From CAVSJA01 sp963728145 (GTDB lineage Bacteria > Bacteroidota > Bacteroidia > Chitinophagales > Chitinophagaceae): a stretch of DNA of 64,000 bases. Shown here piece after piece: positions 28,014 through 37,370 of this stretch. Under the pieces are notes generated by a model. The model was not told the origin of the DNA, did not search any database, and was given only the letters and a program-made list of their open reading frames with translations. The stretch lies in contig CAVSJA010000006.1 of assembly GCA_963728145.1 (NCBI GenBank), positions 496,001 through 560,000 on the forward strand, written 5' to 3'. The position numbers and the translations under genes were made by a program. Positions within the stretch are counted from its first letter, which is position 1. The number at the start of each line of letters is the position of its first letter.

Positions 28014-28325
28014 TGTGATAGCTTTTGCCTTTGGTTCAATTGTTTAAAACGCAGCATCAGTTCAATTATTGTACGGATTTTTAGAGTTTTATCCACAGAG
28101 ACGGGGACGGGTCGCGAATATAAGTAGTTTCTCTAAAACAATAAATTATAGGGAGTTAACGATTTTTAAAAAGAGTTATTTTTGGCCGAAACCTCTCGGT
28201 TTTGATTATTTGTTACTGATTATTGATTATTAATTATTTCTGTCACGACTGTCACTACTATTTACTCGTATAAATAGTTATCAATAATCTATATTCAATA
28301 ATAAATAATTAATAATCAATTGATT
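28014..28325. repeat. gldJ-porU divergent spacer with AATAATY inverted arrays
   Basis: This 312-base spacer is AT-rich. ATTATTG/ATTAATT-type units at about 28218-28240 face AATAATC-type units at about 28281-28320, which run up to the porU start. The units are less regular than at ispF. Promoters for gldJ and porU should lie here; I could not place them with confidence. Confidence 0.6.
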
Positions 28326-31300
28326 ATGTGGAGATTGATATTGATAGTTCCCTTTTTCCTTCTGAACCTGACCATATTGGGGCAGAGGCAATACCGTACC
28401 AATTCGGTATTGGCCTCGGGAAACTGGTATCAATTCTCCGTCAAAGAACCTGGGGTTTACAAAATCAACCTCGCATTTCTTAACAGCCTCGGTGTCAACA
28501 CTTCAGGTCTTACCTCAAATACTATACGGATTTTTGGGAATGGTGGTAGGGTGATTCCTGAAAATTGTAGCGGATTTAAAGAAGATGACCTTTTTGAGAA
28601 CGCAATCTGGATTGAGGACGGGGGCGATGGACAATTAAATGGTAGCGACTATATTCTTTTCTTCGCTACAGGTCCGGATAGCTGGACAAAGGATTCGATA
28701 AATAAAAGTTTTTCTCACAATAAGAATATTTACAGCGACAAGTCTTTCTATTTTCTCAATATCGGTGGAACTGGAAAACGCATTGCAACAGCTCCGATAA
28801 TCCCAGGTCCGAATACGACTGTGAGCACCTTTTCTGAACGATATTTTCATGAGCTCGATACGGTGAATTTTTTGAGTAGCGGGAAACATTGGTATGGTGA
28901 AGAATTTTCCAACGCACCAGGCAAAACGACAAACAGAAATTTTACCCTTCCTGTATCGAATATCAACACATCAAGTCCATCTTCATTGAGAATTAATTGC
29001 GTTGCAAGGTCATTCAATACAGGAAGCAGTTTTAGGGTAAGTGCAAATGGACAACCATTTATTCAAATGGATATTCCCCCTGTTGCCACCGGTCCATATG
29101 ATCTCTTCGCTCAAACATCACAGGTAGAATCATCAGTAAACATCACTCAATCCAACCCGGTACTCAGTTTTGATTATACTCCCGGAAGTTTGAATTCTCA
29201 AGGCTGGTTGGATTGGTTTGAATTTTTTGCGAGACGAAATCTATCAATGAGTGGAGTAAAGCAATTGCTTTTTAGGGATTGGAATAGCATAGCTCCGGGG
29301 AATCGTGCAGAATTCATTATTCAAAGCACTGCAGCGGCGATTCAGGTTTGGCAGGTTACCAATCCATTGGAACCGGTTAAGGTAAGTGGTGGCATTAATG
29401 GAACTGAATTTCGTTTTGTAAACAATGCGGATCGATTACATGAATATGTAGCATTTAATACCAGCGACCTTCTTATTCCTGTGGCAGTTGGTAAGGTAAA
29501 TAACCAGGATCTCCATAATTCCTCAACAGTTGATCTGATCATAGTTTGTCATGAATCATTGCTTGCCCAGGCGCAAAGATTAGCTTCTTTTCATCTTCAA
29601 AAAGATAATCTTAAGTCTGCTTTGGTTACTACCACGCAAGTTTTTAATGAATTTTCTTCAGGCAGTCCGGACCCGACTGCAATAAGGGACTTTGTAAAGA
29701 TGTATTATGATAAAGCTGCCGGCGATTCAACTAAAAGACCGAAATATTTATTGTTATTCGGAGATGCATCTTTCGATTACAAATCAAGGATAAATCAGAA
29801 TACGAATCTTGTTCCTGCATGGGAAAGCCCGATCTCGCTTGATCCTTTATCAACCTATACCTCTGATGATTTCTTCGGATTCCTGGATGATAATGAAGAT
29901 ATCAACTCAACATCCCTTCCCTTATTGGATATCGGTATTGGAAGAATTCCTGCTTACAATGAACAACAGGCAAAAGCATTCGTGGATAAGATCATCAGCT
30001 ATTCCGATCCAAAATCGCTTGGACCCTGGAGAAATGAACAAACATTTGTCGCGGATGATGAAGATGCAAATCTTCATTTACAGGATGCAGAAGTTGTTGC
30101 AAATGCAGCTTCAACCATATCGCCATTACACAATACTGAAAAGATCTATCTCGATGCATATAAACAGGAAAGTAGTCCCAGTGGCAGCCGCTATCCTGAC
30201 GTGAACCAGGCGATACAGGATAAGATCTTCAATGGAACCCTGATCTGGAATTACAGCGGGCACGGCGGCTTTAGAAGATTAGCTGAGGAAGTGGTACTGG
30301 ATCAGGATATCATCAACAATTTCAAAAATCCTGAAAAGCTTCCCTTGTTCATTACTGCTACTTGCGATGTTGCTCCCTACGATAATCCACTTGTCAATTC
30401 CATTGGAGAAAATCTTTTGTTGAGAGAAAAAACCGGAGCCATTGCGTTGATGACGACCACGAGATTGGTATTTGCCTTCAGCAATCGGGTGATGAATAAA
30501 AACTACATGGAGATCGCCCTTCAAAGAAAGCCTGATGGAAATTACCGTACACTTGGCGAAGCAGTGAAGCAAGCAAAGAATTTCACTTATACTTTCTTCG
30601 GCGATGTAGTCAACAACAGAAAATTCACATTGCTTGGTGATCCGGCATTACGTCTTGCTTTTCCATACAACCAGGTTCAAACAACTTCAATAAATGGAAA
30701 ACCAGTAACTGCGGTGCCAGATACATTGAAAGCGTTGGATCAATACGCTATCAGTGGACAGATTGCAGATCTCGGCGGAACTCTATTGAATAATTTCAAC
30801 GGAACATTATACGCAACCATTTTTGATAAAACTCAGAATCAAACAACGGAAGCAAATGATCCGGGAAGTTTCAAAACTGAATTCCCCGTTCAGAAGAATA
30901 TTATTTTCAAGGGCAAGGCAAAAGTGACAAATGGGCAATTCTCAATCAACTTTATTGTTCCGAAAGATATCAATTACCAGTTTGGTAAGGGCAGGATAAG
31001 TTATTACACGGATAATGGCCAGACTGATGGCAATGGAGTATTCACAGATCTTATAGTTGGTGGAACTGGCACAGGGATTGCCGATGCAGAGGGTCCGGCG
31101 CTAAGGGTTTACCTTAATGATGAAAAATTTGTGAATGGCGGAATAACCAATGCGCAACCAATCTTGCTTATAAAGTTGTCTGATAGCTCGGGAATAAATG
31201 TGATGGGAACGGGCATTGGCCATGACCTGGTTGCGATACTAGATGATAATGAGGAACAACGATTTGTGCTGAATTCGTTCTATGAAACCGAGCTTGACAA

Positions 31301-31742
31301 TTTCAGGAAAGGCATCGTACGATTTCAATTGCCCGCATTAACGGAAGGATTGCATAGCTTGAAGGTAAAAGCCTGGGATGCAGCAAATAATTCCTCGGAA
31401 GCAATGATTGAATTCCGCGTGATCAAAGAAAACCAGTTTACGCTTGATCACGTAATTAATTATCCAAACCCTTTCACCACAAGGACAAATTTCTGGTTCG
31501 ACCATAATCGTCCGGGTGAGGAGTTAAGGGTTACTGTTCAGATTTTTACGGTGTCAGGTAAACTCGTGAAAACCATAAAGAATACAATATTTTCGACCGG
31601 AAACCGTTCCAGTGAAGTGCAATGGGACGGCCGTGATGATTATGGTAATAAGATAGGTCGGGGGGTTTATATTTACCGGTTGAATGTGCGAACATCAGAT
31701 GGTAAGTCGGCCTCGAGGCTGGAGAAATTATTTATCTTGTAA
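28326..31742 (+). CDS. porU: Type IX secretion system sortase PorU
   Basis: Surface cysteine protease of the gingipain (C25) family that cleaves the C-terminal sorting domain of type IX cargo and joins the cargo to lipopolysaccharide. Of about 1138 residues, 1-20 are a signal peptide (ends ILGQ). The catalytic histidine lies near 646 in NYSGHGGFRR and the cysteine near 680 in ITATCDVAPYDNP. A C-terminal FlgD-like region follows: NYPNPFTTRTNFWF, then GRGVYIYRL. It is intact, with porV downstream (178-base gap). The ATG at 28326 is preferred over a TTG two codons upstream. Confidence 0.95.
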   Translation: MWRLILIVPFFLLNLTILGQRQYRTNSVLASGNWYQFSVKEPGVYKINLAFLNSLGVNTSGLTSNTIRIFGNGGRVIPENCSGFKEDDLFENAIWIEDGGDGQLNGSDYILFFATGPDSWTKDSINKSFSHNKNIYSDKSFYFLNIGGTGKRIATAPIIPGPNTTVSTFSERYFHELDTVNFLSSGKHWYGEEFSNAPGKTTNRNFTLPVSNINTSSPSSLRINCVARSFNTGSSFRVSANGQPFIQMDIPPVATGPYDLFAQTSQVESSVNITQSNPVLSFDYTPGSLNSQGWLDWFEFFARRNLSMSGVKQLLFRDWNSIAPGNRAEFIIQSTAAAIQVWQVTNPLEPVKVSGGINGTEFRFVNNADRLHEYVAFNTSDLLIPVAVGKVNNQDLHNSSTVDLIIVCHESLLAQAQRLASFHLQKDNLKSALVTTTQVFNEFSSGSPDPTAIRDFVKMYYDKAAGDSTKRPKYLLLFGDASFDYKSRINQNTNLVPAWESPISLDPLSTYTSDDFFGFLDDNEDINSTSLPLLDIGIGRIPAYNEQQAKAFVDKIISYSDPKSLGPWRNEQTFVADDEDANLHLQDAEVVANAASTISPLHNTEKIYLDAYKQESSPSGSRYPDVNQAIQDKIFNGTLIWNYSGHGGFRRLAEEVVLDQDIINNFKNPEKLPLFITATCDVAPYDNPLVNSIGENLLLREKTGAIALMTTTRLVFAFSNRVMNKNYMEIALQRKPDGNYRTLGEAVKQAKNFTYTFFGDVVNNRKFTLLGDPALRLAFPYNQVQTTSINGKPVTAVPDTLKALDQYAISGQIADLGGTLLNNFNGTLYATIFDKTQNQTTEANDPGSFKTEFPVQKNIIFKGKAKVTNGQFSINFIVPKDINYQFGKGRISYYTDNGQTDGNGVFTDLIVGGTGTGIADAEGPALRVYLNDEKFVNGGITNAQPILLIKLSDSSGINVMGTGIGHDLVAILDDNEEQRFVLNSFYETELDNFRKGIVRFQLPALTEGLHSLKVKAWDAANNSSEAMIEFRVIKENQFTLDHVINYPNPFTTRTNFWFDHNRPGEELRVTVQIFTVSGKLVKTIKNTIFSTGNRSSEVQWDGRDDYGNKIGRGVYIYRLNVRTSDGKSASRLEKLFIL

Positions 31743-31920
31743 CGATTTATTGAAAATCCTTATTTTAGCCGCTCTATTGAGAATAAGAAATTTACCCTAA
31801 AACAATTATTGCTGCCTTCACAAGGCTTTCAAACCAAAACAGGCTAATCCTAACCTGGAGATAAGTTTATCTATCGAAGGCATTTGAGCAGCAAAAATAA
31901 AAACCGACAAATTCTCAATT

Positions 31921-33108
31921 ATGAAACGAAAGACCGCAAAGCTGACTGTCATCCTTTTGCTTTTTGCCGGCGTTAGTTCCCTTAGAGCCCAGAGCGTTGA
32001 TACCATTAATGTGGTAACCACAGCTGTTCCCTTTTTAAGGATTTCTCCTGATGCAAGAGCGGGTGGCATGGGTGATCTGGGACTGGCGACCTCAGCGGAT
32101 GCAAGTTCCTCTTTTTACAACCTTGCTAAAGCTCCATTTGCTACATCTAAATCAAGTATCGGATTGACCTATACGCCATGGTTGAAGGACCTTGGATTGA
32201 ATGATGTTTATCTTCTTGCTTTATCCGGTTACTATCAACTTGACGAGCTCCAGACCATTGCGAGTTCAATTCGTTATTTCAGCCTTGGAAATATTCAGTT
32301 TACAGATATCAGCGGTGTGGATTTCGGTGAAGGCCGCCCCCGTGAGTTTGGAATTGATTTCGGTTACTCCCGTAAGTTGGGAGACCAGGTCGGTTTGGGT
32401 ATCGCTTTGCGCTATGTCTATTCTAATCTTGCTGCAGGCCAGGTTGTGGGTAGCACAACGTATAAAGCCGGTAGCGCAATTGCAGGTGATCTTTCATTCT
32501 ACTACAATGGACAAAAGGAGACTGGCGATGGATGGAGCTTCGGTGCTACACTGACCAATCTAGGTTCAAAGATTGGATACACCAATGACGCAACTCAAAA
32601 AGATTATATTCCAGCAAACCTCGGGTTTGGTACAGTTTATACAAAAGTGTTTGATGAGAACAATAAGATCTCTTTTGGCGCTGACGTACACAAATTGCTC
32701 GTTCCGACTCCACCATCAGCAACCGGTGATTACGCAACTGACTCTGCAAACATTGCCGATTATCGCACCAAGAGTGTTGTGAGCAGTTGGTTCAGTTCAT
32801 TCGGAGACGCTCCCGGAGGATTTGGCGAAGAAATGAGAGAGTTCACTCTTTCACTCGGAGGTGAATATGCATATAATGATCAGTTCTTCGTTCGCGCTGG
32901 TTATTTCTTTGAAGATAAAACCAAAGGAAACCGCAAATTCTTTACCGTTGGTTTGGGAATTAAATACAATGTATTTGGATTGAATTTCTCTTACCTCGTT
33001 CCTTCCGGTCAGGGTATCAACAGAAACCCACTTTCGAATACCCTTCGCTTCGGATTGGTATTTGATCTCGATGGCGATGGTGGCGCGACAGGTACGACCA
33101 CTCAATAA
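31921..33108 (+). CDS. porV: Type IX secretion outer-membrane protein PorV
   Basis: Outer-membrane FadL-like beta barrel that shuttles cargo from the translocon to PorU. The 395-residue protein has a signal peptide (ends LRAQS), then the characteristic N-terminal VPFLRISPDARAGGMGDLGL with the hatch motif SSFYNLAKAPF. Alternating beta strands continue to the C-terminal LRFGLVFDLD. The family and the adjacent porU make the assignment firm. A strong terminator follows. A spacer of 178 bases separates it from porU; the 5' region may have its own promoter. Confidence 0.95.
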   Translation: MKRKTAKLTVILLLFAGVSSLRAQSVDTINVVTTAVPFLRISPDARAGGMGDLGLATSADASSSFYNLAKAPFATSKSSIGLTYTPWLKDLGLNDVYLLALSGYYQLDELQTIASSIRYFSLGNIQFTDISGVDFGEGRPREFGIDFGYSRKLGDQVGLGIALRYVYSNLAAGQVVGSTTYKAGSAIAGDLSFYYNGQKETGDGWSFGATLTNLGSKIGYTNDATQKDYIPANLGFGTVYTKVFDENNKISFGADVHKLLVPTPPSATGDYATDSANIADYRTKSVVSSWFSSFGDAPGGFGEEMREFTLSLGGEYAYNDQFFVRAGYFFEDKTKGNRKFFTVGLGIKYNVFGLNFSYLVPSGQGINRNPLSNTLRFGLVFDLDGDGGATGTTTQ

Positions 33109-33133
33109 GAATTACGGAAAGCAATATATTTGG

Positions 33134-33165
33134 AGCACTGATCGGATTTCGATCAGTGCTTTTTT
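33134..33165 (+). terminator. Rho-independent terminator after porV
   Basis: A perfect 11-bp stem (AGCACTGATCG / CGATCAGTGCT) with a five-base loop is followed by TTTTT. It begins 26 bases after the porV stop and abuts the heptad array. Confidence 0.92.
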
Positions 33166-33259
33166 ATTATTGATTATTAATTATTGATTATTGATTATTT
33201 CCTTAAGTATGGGAACCAATAATTAATAATCAATAATTAATAATCAATAATCAATAATC
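33166..33259. repeat. Inverted heptad arrays (AATAATY) ending at ispF start
   Basis: The left arm 33166-33200 has five units (ATTATTG x3, ATTATTA, ATTATTT). A unique spacer of 17 bases follows, then the right arm 33218-33259 with six units (AATAATC x4, AATAATT x2). The period is exactly 7 throughout. The right arm ends two bases before the ispF ATG, leaving no Shine-Dalgarno sequence. Confidence 0.95.
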
Positions 33260-33261
33260 AA

Positions 33262-33741
33262 ATGTCCTACCGCATCGGCTCTGGTATCGACTTTCATCAA
33301 TTAATAGAAGGCAGGGATTTATGGCTTGGAGGAATAAAGATCCCCCATACAAAGGGAGCATTGGGTCATAGCGATGCCGATGTATTATTACATGCAATTT
33401 GCGATGCAATGCTCGGAGCCCTTTCATTGGGCGATATTGGAATTCATTTTCCTAACAATGATCCTTCATATAAAAATATCGACAGCAAGATCCTTCTTCA
33501 AAAGACTTATGCACTAATAAAAGACAAAGGCTATCGTGTGGTTAATATCGATTCAACCGTATGTCTTGAATCACCGAAAATTGGAAATCATTCCGATGGC
33601 ATGAGAATGGTGATTGCAGAAATACTGGAATTAACCAAAGATGATGTTTCAATCAAAGCAACAACGACCGAAAGACTGGGATTTGTTGGAAGAGAAGAAG
33701 GAGTTGTAGCGTATGCGACAGTTCTATTATTGAAGATTTAG
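33262..33741 (+). CDS. ispF: 2-C-methyl-D-erythritol 2,4-cyclodiphosphate synthase
   Basis: Trimeric zinc enzyme of the methylerythritol phosphate route to isoprenoids; it closes the cyclic diphosphate with loss of CMP. The metal-binding GIDFHQL (D9, H11) is near the N-terminus, followed by GHSDADVLLHAICDAMLGAL and GDIGIHFPNNDP. The C-terminal ATTTERLGFVGREEGV is also typical. At 159 residues the length is standard. It is bracketed by AATAATY heptad hairpins on both sides, the upstream one touching the ATG. Confidence 0.97.
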   Translation: MSYRIGSGIDFHQLIEGRDLWLGGIKIPHTKGALGHSDADVLLHAICDAMLGALSLGDIGIHFPNNDPSYKNIDSKILLQKTYALIKDKGYRVVNIDSTVCLESPKIGNHSDGMRMVIAEILELTKDDVSIKATTTERLGFVGREEGVVAYATVLLLKI

Positions 33742-33750
33742 GCGTTCGAT

Positions 33751-33847
33751 AATAATCAATAATCAATAATCAATAATTGCTATGGGCGCTATGAAATCCG
33801 AATTACTGATGACACCAGAATTATTGATTATTAATTATTGATTATTG
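33751..33847. repeat. Inverted heptad arrays (AATAATY) after ispF
   Basis: The left arm 33751-33778 has four units (AATAATC x3, AATAATT). A unique spacer of 41 bases follows, then the right arm 33820-33847 with four units (ATTATTG x3, ATTATTA). It sits between ispF and dut. Confidence 0.95.
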
Positions 33848-33895
33848 TTCTTACCAGAGGATCGTCAACTGAGAATATTTTTGGAGGGTTTGAGG

Positions 33896-33903
33896 TATAT
33901 TTG
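33896..33903 (+). promoter_or_regulatory. Candidate promoter -7 box for dut
   Basis: TATATTTG is an exact TAnnTTTG match ending five bases before the dut ATG. A possible TTG lies 12 bases upstream, closer than the usual -33 spacing. Confidence 0.55.
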
Positions 33904-33908
33904 CGATC

Positions 33909-34352
33909 ATGTCAAAAGTAAAGGTCCGGATCATCAATAATTCCTCCAATCCCTTACCCGAATATGCAACCGAAGGCGCGGCTGGAATAGACATTAGAGC
34001 AAATCTGGAAGCGCCACTGGTTTTGAAACCACTTGAGAGATTTCTCGTACCCACCGGAATTTTTATTGAGTTGCCCAAAGGATATGAGGCCCAGGTCAGG
34101 CCGAGGAGCGGCTTAGCAATTAAGCAGGGATTGACCTGCCTCAACTCGCCCGGAACCATAGATTCAGATTATCGTGGTGAAGTGAGGGTTGTGATGATCA
34201 ATCTTTCAAATGAAGAGCAAACGATCAAATCAGGGGATCGCATTGCCCAGATGATCGTTCATAGTGTTGAACGCGTAAAATGGAAAACTGTTAAAAAAAT
34301 CTCCACCACCAAACGCAACGAGGGTGGATTCGGTCATACAGGTAAATCTTAG
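33909..34352 (+). CDS. dut: dUTP diphosphatase
   Basis: Trimeric cytosolic dUTPase that hydrolyses dUTP to dUMP and diphosphate, keeping uracil out of DNA. All five family motifs are visible: AGIDIRAN, RPRSGLA, CLNSPGTIDSDYRGEV with the catalytic aspartate, GDRIAQMIV, and RNEGGFGHTG at the C-terminus. The 147-residue length is standard. It appears to head an operon with the DUF4292 lipoprotein gene, which begins three bases after its stop, followed by two M23-like genes. Confidence 0.97.
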   Translation: MSKVKVRIINNSSNPLPEYATEGAAGIDIRANLEAPLVLKPLERFLVPTGIFIELPKGYEAQVRPRSGLAIKQGLTCLNSPGTIDSDYRGEVRVVMINLSNEEQTIKSGDRIAQMIVHSVERVKWKTVKKISTTKRNEGGFGHTGKS

Positions 34353-34355
34353 CAC

Positions 34356-35180
34356 ATGCGTTTTTTATCAATTCTAATGGTTTCGTTTGTGGTGATATTG
34401 TTACAAACAGCATGTCGTTCCACTAAGAAAATCCAAACCGCGATAGCTACTAAGGATACAACGCAAACTGTTGTTGTACCTGTTGAGCCAAAGATCGATT
34501 CAATCGCTCTTATCAATGAAATATATTCCGGTATACTGAAGAATAAGATTGACTTCAACACTTTCTCCGCGAAGATCAAGGTTGATTTCGAGGATAAGGA
34601 CGGAAAGAAAACTGATTTCAATGCATTCGTCAGAATGAAAAGGGATAGTGTGCTTTGGATCTCCGTGAATGCAGCATTGGGCATTGAAGCTTTCCGGGTG
34701 CTGATCACCCGCGACAGCGTGAAAGTATTGAATAAACTAGATAAGATAGCGCAACTGCGTTCTGTCGGATACCTGCAGGAAGTGGCTGGGATAGCTTTTA
34801 CATTTTCAGAATTGCAGGACCTCCTGATTGGAAACCCGATCTATTTTGGCAGTGATCATATTCATTCTTTCAGGAAGGACGACAAGATTACTTCGTTATA
34901 CAGTTTGGGACCACTGTTCCGTCATCTGCTCACGGTCAGGAACGGAAACTATACGCTTCAAAATAGTAAGATTGATGATCTAGATCCTGCAAGGTCCCGA
35001 ACAATGCTGATCGTATATGGAGATTATGAAACGAGAGGGAATATGCATTTCTCAACCTACAGGAAGATATCGATTACCACGAAAACCATTGTGAACGTAG
35101 AAATGCAATTCAAACAATATAGTTTTAACGAAGAATTAAACTTTCCATTTACCATTCCAAAAAATTATAAACGAGAATAG
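34356..35180 (+). CDS. DUF4292 lipoprotein (LolB-like fold)
   Basis: A 274-residue lipoprotein with lipobox LQTAC (C20) and a linker, then a domain beginning NKIDFNTFSAKIKVDFEDKD with alternating long beta strands (DSVLWISVNAALGIEAFRVL, IYFGSDHIHSF). This resembles DUF4292, distantly LolB-like, a lipid-binding half-barrel of the periplasm. It starts three bases after dut, and the EnvC-like peptidase follows on the same strand 81 bases on. This order is common in Bacteroidota and suggests an envelope role, though no reaction is known. Confidence 0.85.
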   Translation: MRFLSILMVSFVVILLQTACRSTKKIQTAIATKDTTQTVVVPVEPKIDSIALINEIYSGILKNKIDFNTFSAKIKVDFEDKDGKKTDFNAFVRMKRDSVLWISVNAALGIEAFRVLITRDSVKVLNKLDKIAQLRSVGYLQEVAGIAFTFSELQDLLIGNPIYFGSDHIHSFRKDDKITSLYSLGPLFRHLLTVRNGNYTLQNSKIDDLDPARSRTMLIVYGDYETRGNMHFSTYRKISITTKTIVNVEMQFKQYSFNEELNFPFTIPKNYKRE

Positions 35181-35261
35181 GCGTTTAACCATAATTTAGT
35201 GTGCAGGTTTGCCGTTCTGGCATCATAGGAATACCCTGATTCATAAATCAATCGATTCGAT

Positions 35262-36527
35262 ATGCTTAAGACCCTAATTTCATTTTGTATTGCTTTTTTC
35301 CTGCTGACCAATGCCTGGTCGCAGCAACAGAGCAGCGATGAATTGAGAAAACAACAGCAGGAGATCCAGCAAGAGATCAATGATCTCAAGCGCACATTGG
35401 CTGCCACACAAAAGAACAAAAGGGCGGGTCTCGGTCAATTGTCGATGATTCAGAAAAAGATTAAGCTTCGCGAAAGAGCTATACACAATATCAATGATCA
35501 GATCAATGTGATCCAGTCTACGATCAATCAATCGAGAAGTGATATAACCCGACTAAAGCAGGAACTCGACACATTGAAAGTGAGATATGAAAAAAGTATA
35601 GTATACGCGTATAAAAACCGAAGTAATTACGATTTCCTGAATTTTATTTTTTCCGCTTCCAACTTTAATGATGCATTAAAGAGGCTTGAGTACTTAAAAT
35701 CATACAGAGCTTATCGGGAACAACAGGCTGTGACCATTCAGAATACACAGGTCCTATTACAAAATAAGATAGCGGGTCTTGAAGAAACCCGGAAGCAAAA
35801 GGATGAAGTGTTACAGAAACAGGAAAAAGAGAAAATCGCACTGGTAGATGAAAGAAAGGAAAAAGATGTTTTCGTGAGCAAATTGCGAGCTCGGGAGAAA
35901 GAATTGAACAAGGAACTTTCAGCTAAGGCTAAGGCTGACCGCAAATTGCGCGATGCAGTGGCCGCAGCTATCCGTAGGGAAATGGCAAAAGAGGCGGAAA
36001 TAGCTAAAAAGAAAGCTGCCAGTACAACAGCTAATCCCAACGCAAGTTCCTCGGGCTCAAAGCCGACCTCAACCAAATCCAAGAGTGTTTTCACAGCTAC
36101 ACCCGAAGGGGCCATTATTTCAGACAATTTTGAAAAGAATAGGGGCCGTCTGCCCTGGCCGGTCGAAAATGGTACCATTAAGATACATTATGGTCTCTAT
36201 TCTATTGAGGGCACCAGCCTCAAAGGAAATAATCCAGGCCTCACAATCGAAACCAATGTAAATGGGTCAGTTAAGTCAGTATTTGACGGAGATGTTATAA
36301 ATGTTTTTGATATTGACGGCAACTGGGCAATTTTAATTCAACATGGGAAGTATTTTACATCATATAGTGGCCTTTCTACCGTTAATGTATCGAAGGGAGT
36401 TAAAGTAAAAACGGGACAACTACTTGGTAAGGCGGGAAGTAATGATGAAGGGAACGGAGAAATCGAGTTCCTGTTGATGCAAGAGGCGAAAAATATCAAC
36501 CCGGAGCCCTGGATTAAAAGAAAGTGA
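35262..36527 (+). CDS. EnvC-like coiled-coil protein with degenerate LytM/M23 domain
   Basis: A 421-residue exported protein: signal peptide (ends AWSQ), a long coiled coil from about 22 to 240, a serine/threonine-rich linker, and a C-terminal LytM domain starting GRLPWPVENGTIKIHYG. EnvC-type proteins activate amidases for cell separation. The usual zinc ligands H-x3-D and H-x-H are not seen: the last motif reads GEIEFLLM where active enzymes have HFE. It is therefore likely a regulator and not a hydrolase. It has a paralogue directly downstream. Confidence 0.85.
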   Translation: MLKTLISFCIAFFLLTNAWSQQQSSDELRKQQQEIQQEINDLKRTLAATQKNKRAGLGQLSMIQKKIKLRERAIHNINDQINVIQSTINQSRSDITRLKQELDTLKVRYEKSIVYAYKNRSNYDFLNFIFSASNFNDALKRLEYLKSYRAYREQQAVTIQNTQVLLQNKIAGLEETRKQKDEVLQKQEKEKIALVDERKEKDVFVSKLRAREKELNKELSAKAKADRKLRDAVAAAIRREMAKEAEIAKKKAASTTANPNASSSGSKPTSTKSKSVFTATPEGAIISDNFEKNRGRLPWPVENGTIKIHYGLYSIEGTSLKGNNPGLTIETNVNGSVKSVFDGDVINVFDIDGNWAILIQHGKYFTSYSGLSTVNVSKGVKVKTGQLLGKAGSNDEGNGEIEFLLMQEAKNINPEPWIKRK

Positions 36528-36691
36528 AAGTCCTCGGGGCCTGCAACCGGTTCAAAGTTTCCGGCGACTTTTGGTTCGATGAGGGTCTTTCTTACGAAAT
36601 AAGAAAACGGGGAAAATTTACAACAGTAAATAGTTTCACTTAGTTGTTTATAATTCGTAATTAGTTCAATAAAAATTTAAAAGGTGCGCGA

Positions 36692-37318
36692 ATGTTAAAG
36701 TCCATCCTGTGTATGAGCCTTGTCCTGTTTATTGGCTTTGTGTCAATGGGACAAACGAAGAAGAAATCTACTATCCAGAAAAAAGGATCGGTTAGTTCGC
36801 GAACGAGTGTTTCTAAATCGAAATCTACAAAGAGTAGCAAATCAAAAAGCTCCCGCCGCCGTATTGCTTCCAAACCCGTTGCAAGAAAATTAGTCAAAGT
36901 CGACATCAATAGTTTCGAAGGTCATAAGGGCAAATTACCCTGGCCAGTTGAAAATGGAATTATACTCACCAGTTTTGGGAAGTATGATGTTCCTGGTGTC
37001 AAAGGTATTCAGGGAAATAATCCCGGACTTACAATCATAACAGAAGAAGCTTGTGATGTAAAGGGAATCTTTGATGGAGAAGTTGTTTCAGTTTTTGATA
37101 TCGAAGGTGACTTCGGTGTGATCATCGATCATGGAAAATATCTTACCATTTATTATAACCTCGACACAGTTTACATTAACGAAGGCCAAAAAGTAAAAAG
37201 CGGCGAATCGCTCGGCACCACAAAGATTAATGCCGATGGCAAAGGACAAATTGACTTTTTACTTTTCAATGAGAAATACGTTAATCTGAATCCAGCTCCG
37301 TGGATTAAGCATCAATAA
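36692..37318 (+). CDS. Small degenerate LytM/M23 protein, paralogue of upstream gene
   Basis: A 208-residue exported protein: signal peptide (ends SMGQ), a serine/lysine-rich linker to about 75, then a LytM domain closely matching the upstream one (KLPWPVENGIILTSFGKY, GNNPGLTI, FDGEVVSVFDIEGDFGVI, NPAPWIKHQ). It lacks the coiled coil. The zinc ligand positions are again replaced (GQIDFLLF). A duplication of the LytM domain from its neighbour with loss of the coiled coil is the simplest reading. The two are 164 bases apart. Confidence 0.82.
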   Translation: MLKSILCMSLVLFIGFVSMGQTKKKSTIQKKGSVSSRTSVSKSKSTKSSKSKSSRRRIASKPVARKLVKVDINSFEGHKGKLPWPVENGIILTSFGKYDVPGVKGIQGNNPGLTIITEEACDVKGIFDGEVVSVFDIEGDFGVIIDHGKYLTIYYNLDTVYINEGQKVKSGESLGTTKINADGKGQIDFLLFNEKYVNLNPAPWIKHQ

Positions 37319-37370
37319 AGTGTAGTTTTCTTCATTTATTACTGGCTTCCCGATTCCACAAGAGTTTAAC

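Noticed and set aside
33166..33847. CRISPR array
   Set aside because: The units are 7 bases, directly abutting, without spacers of uniform length, and there are no cas genes in the window.
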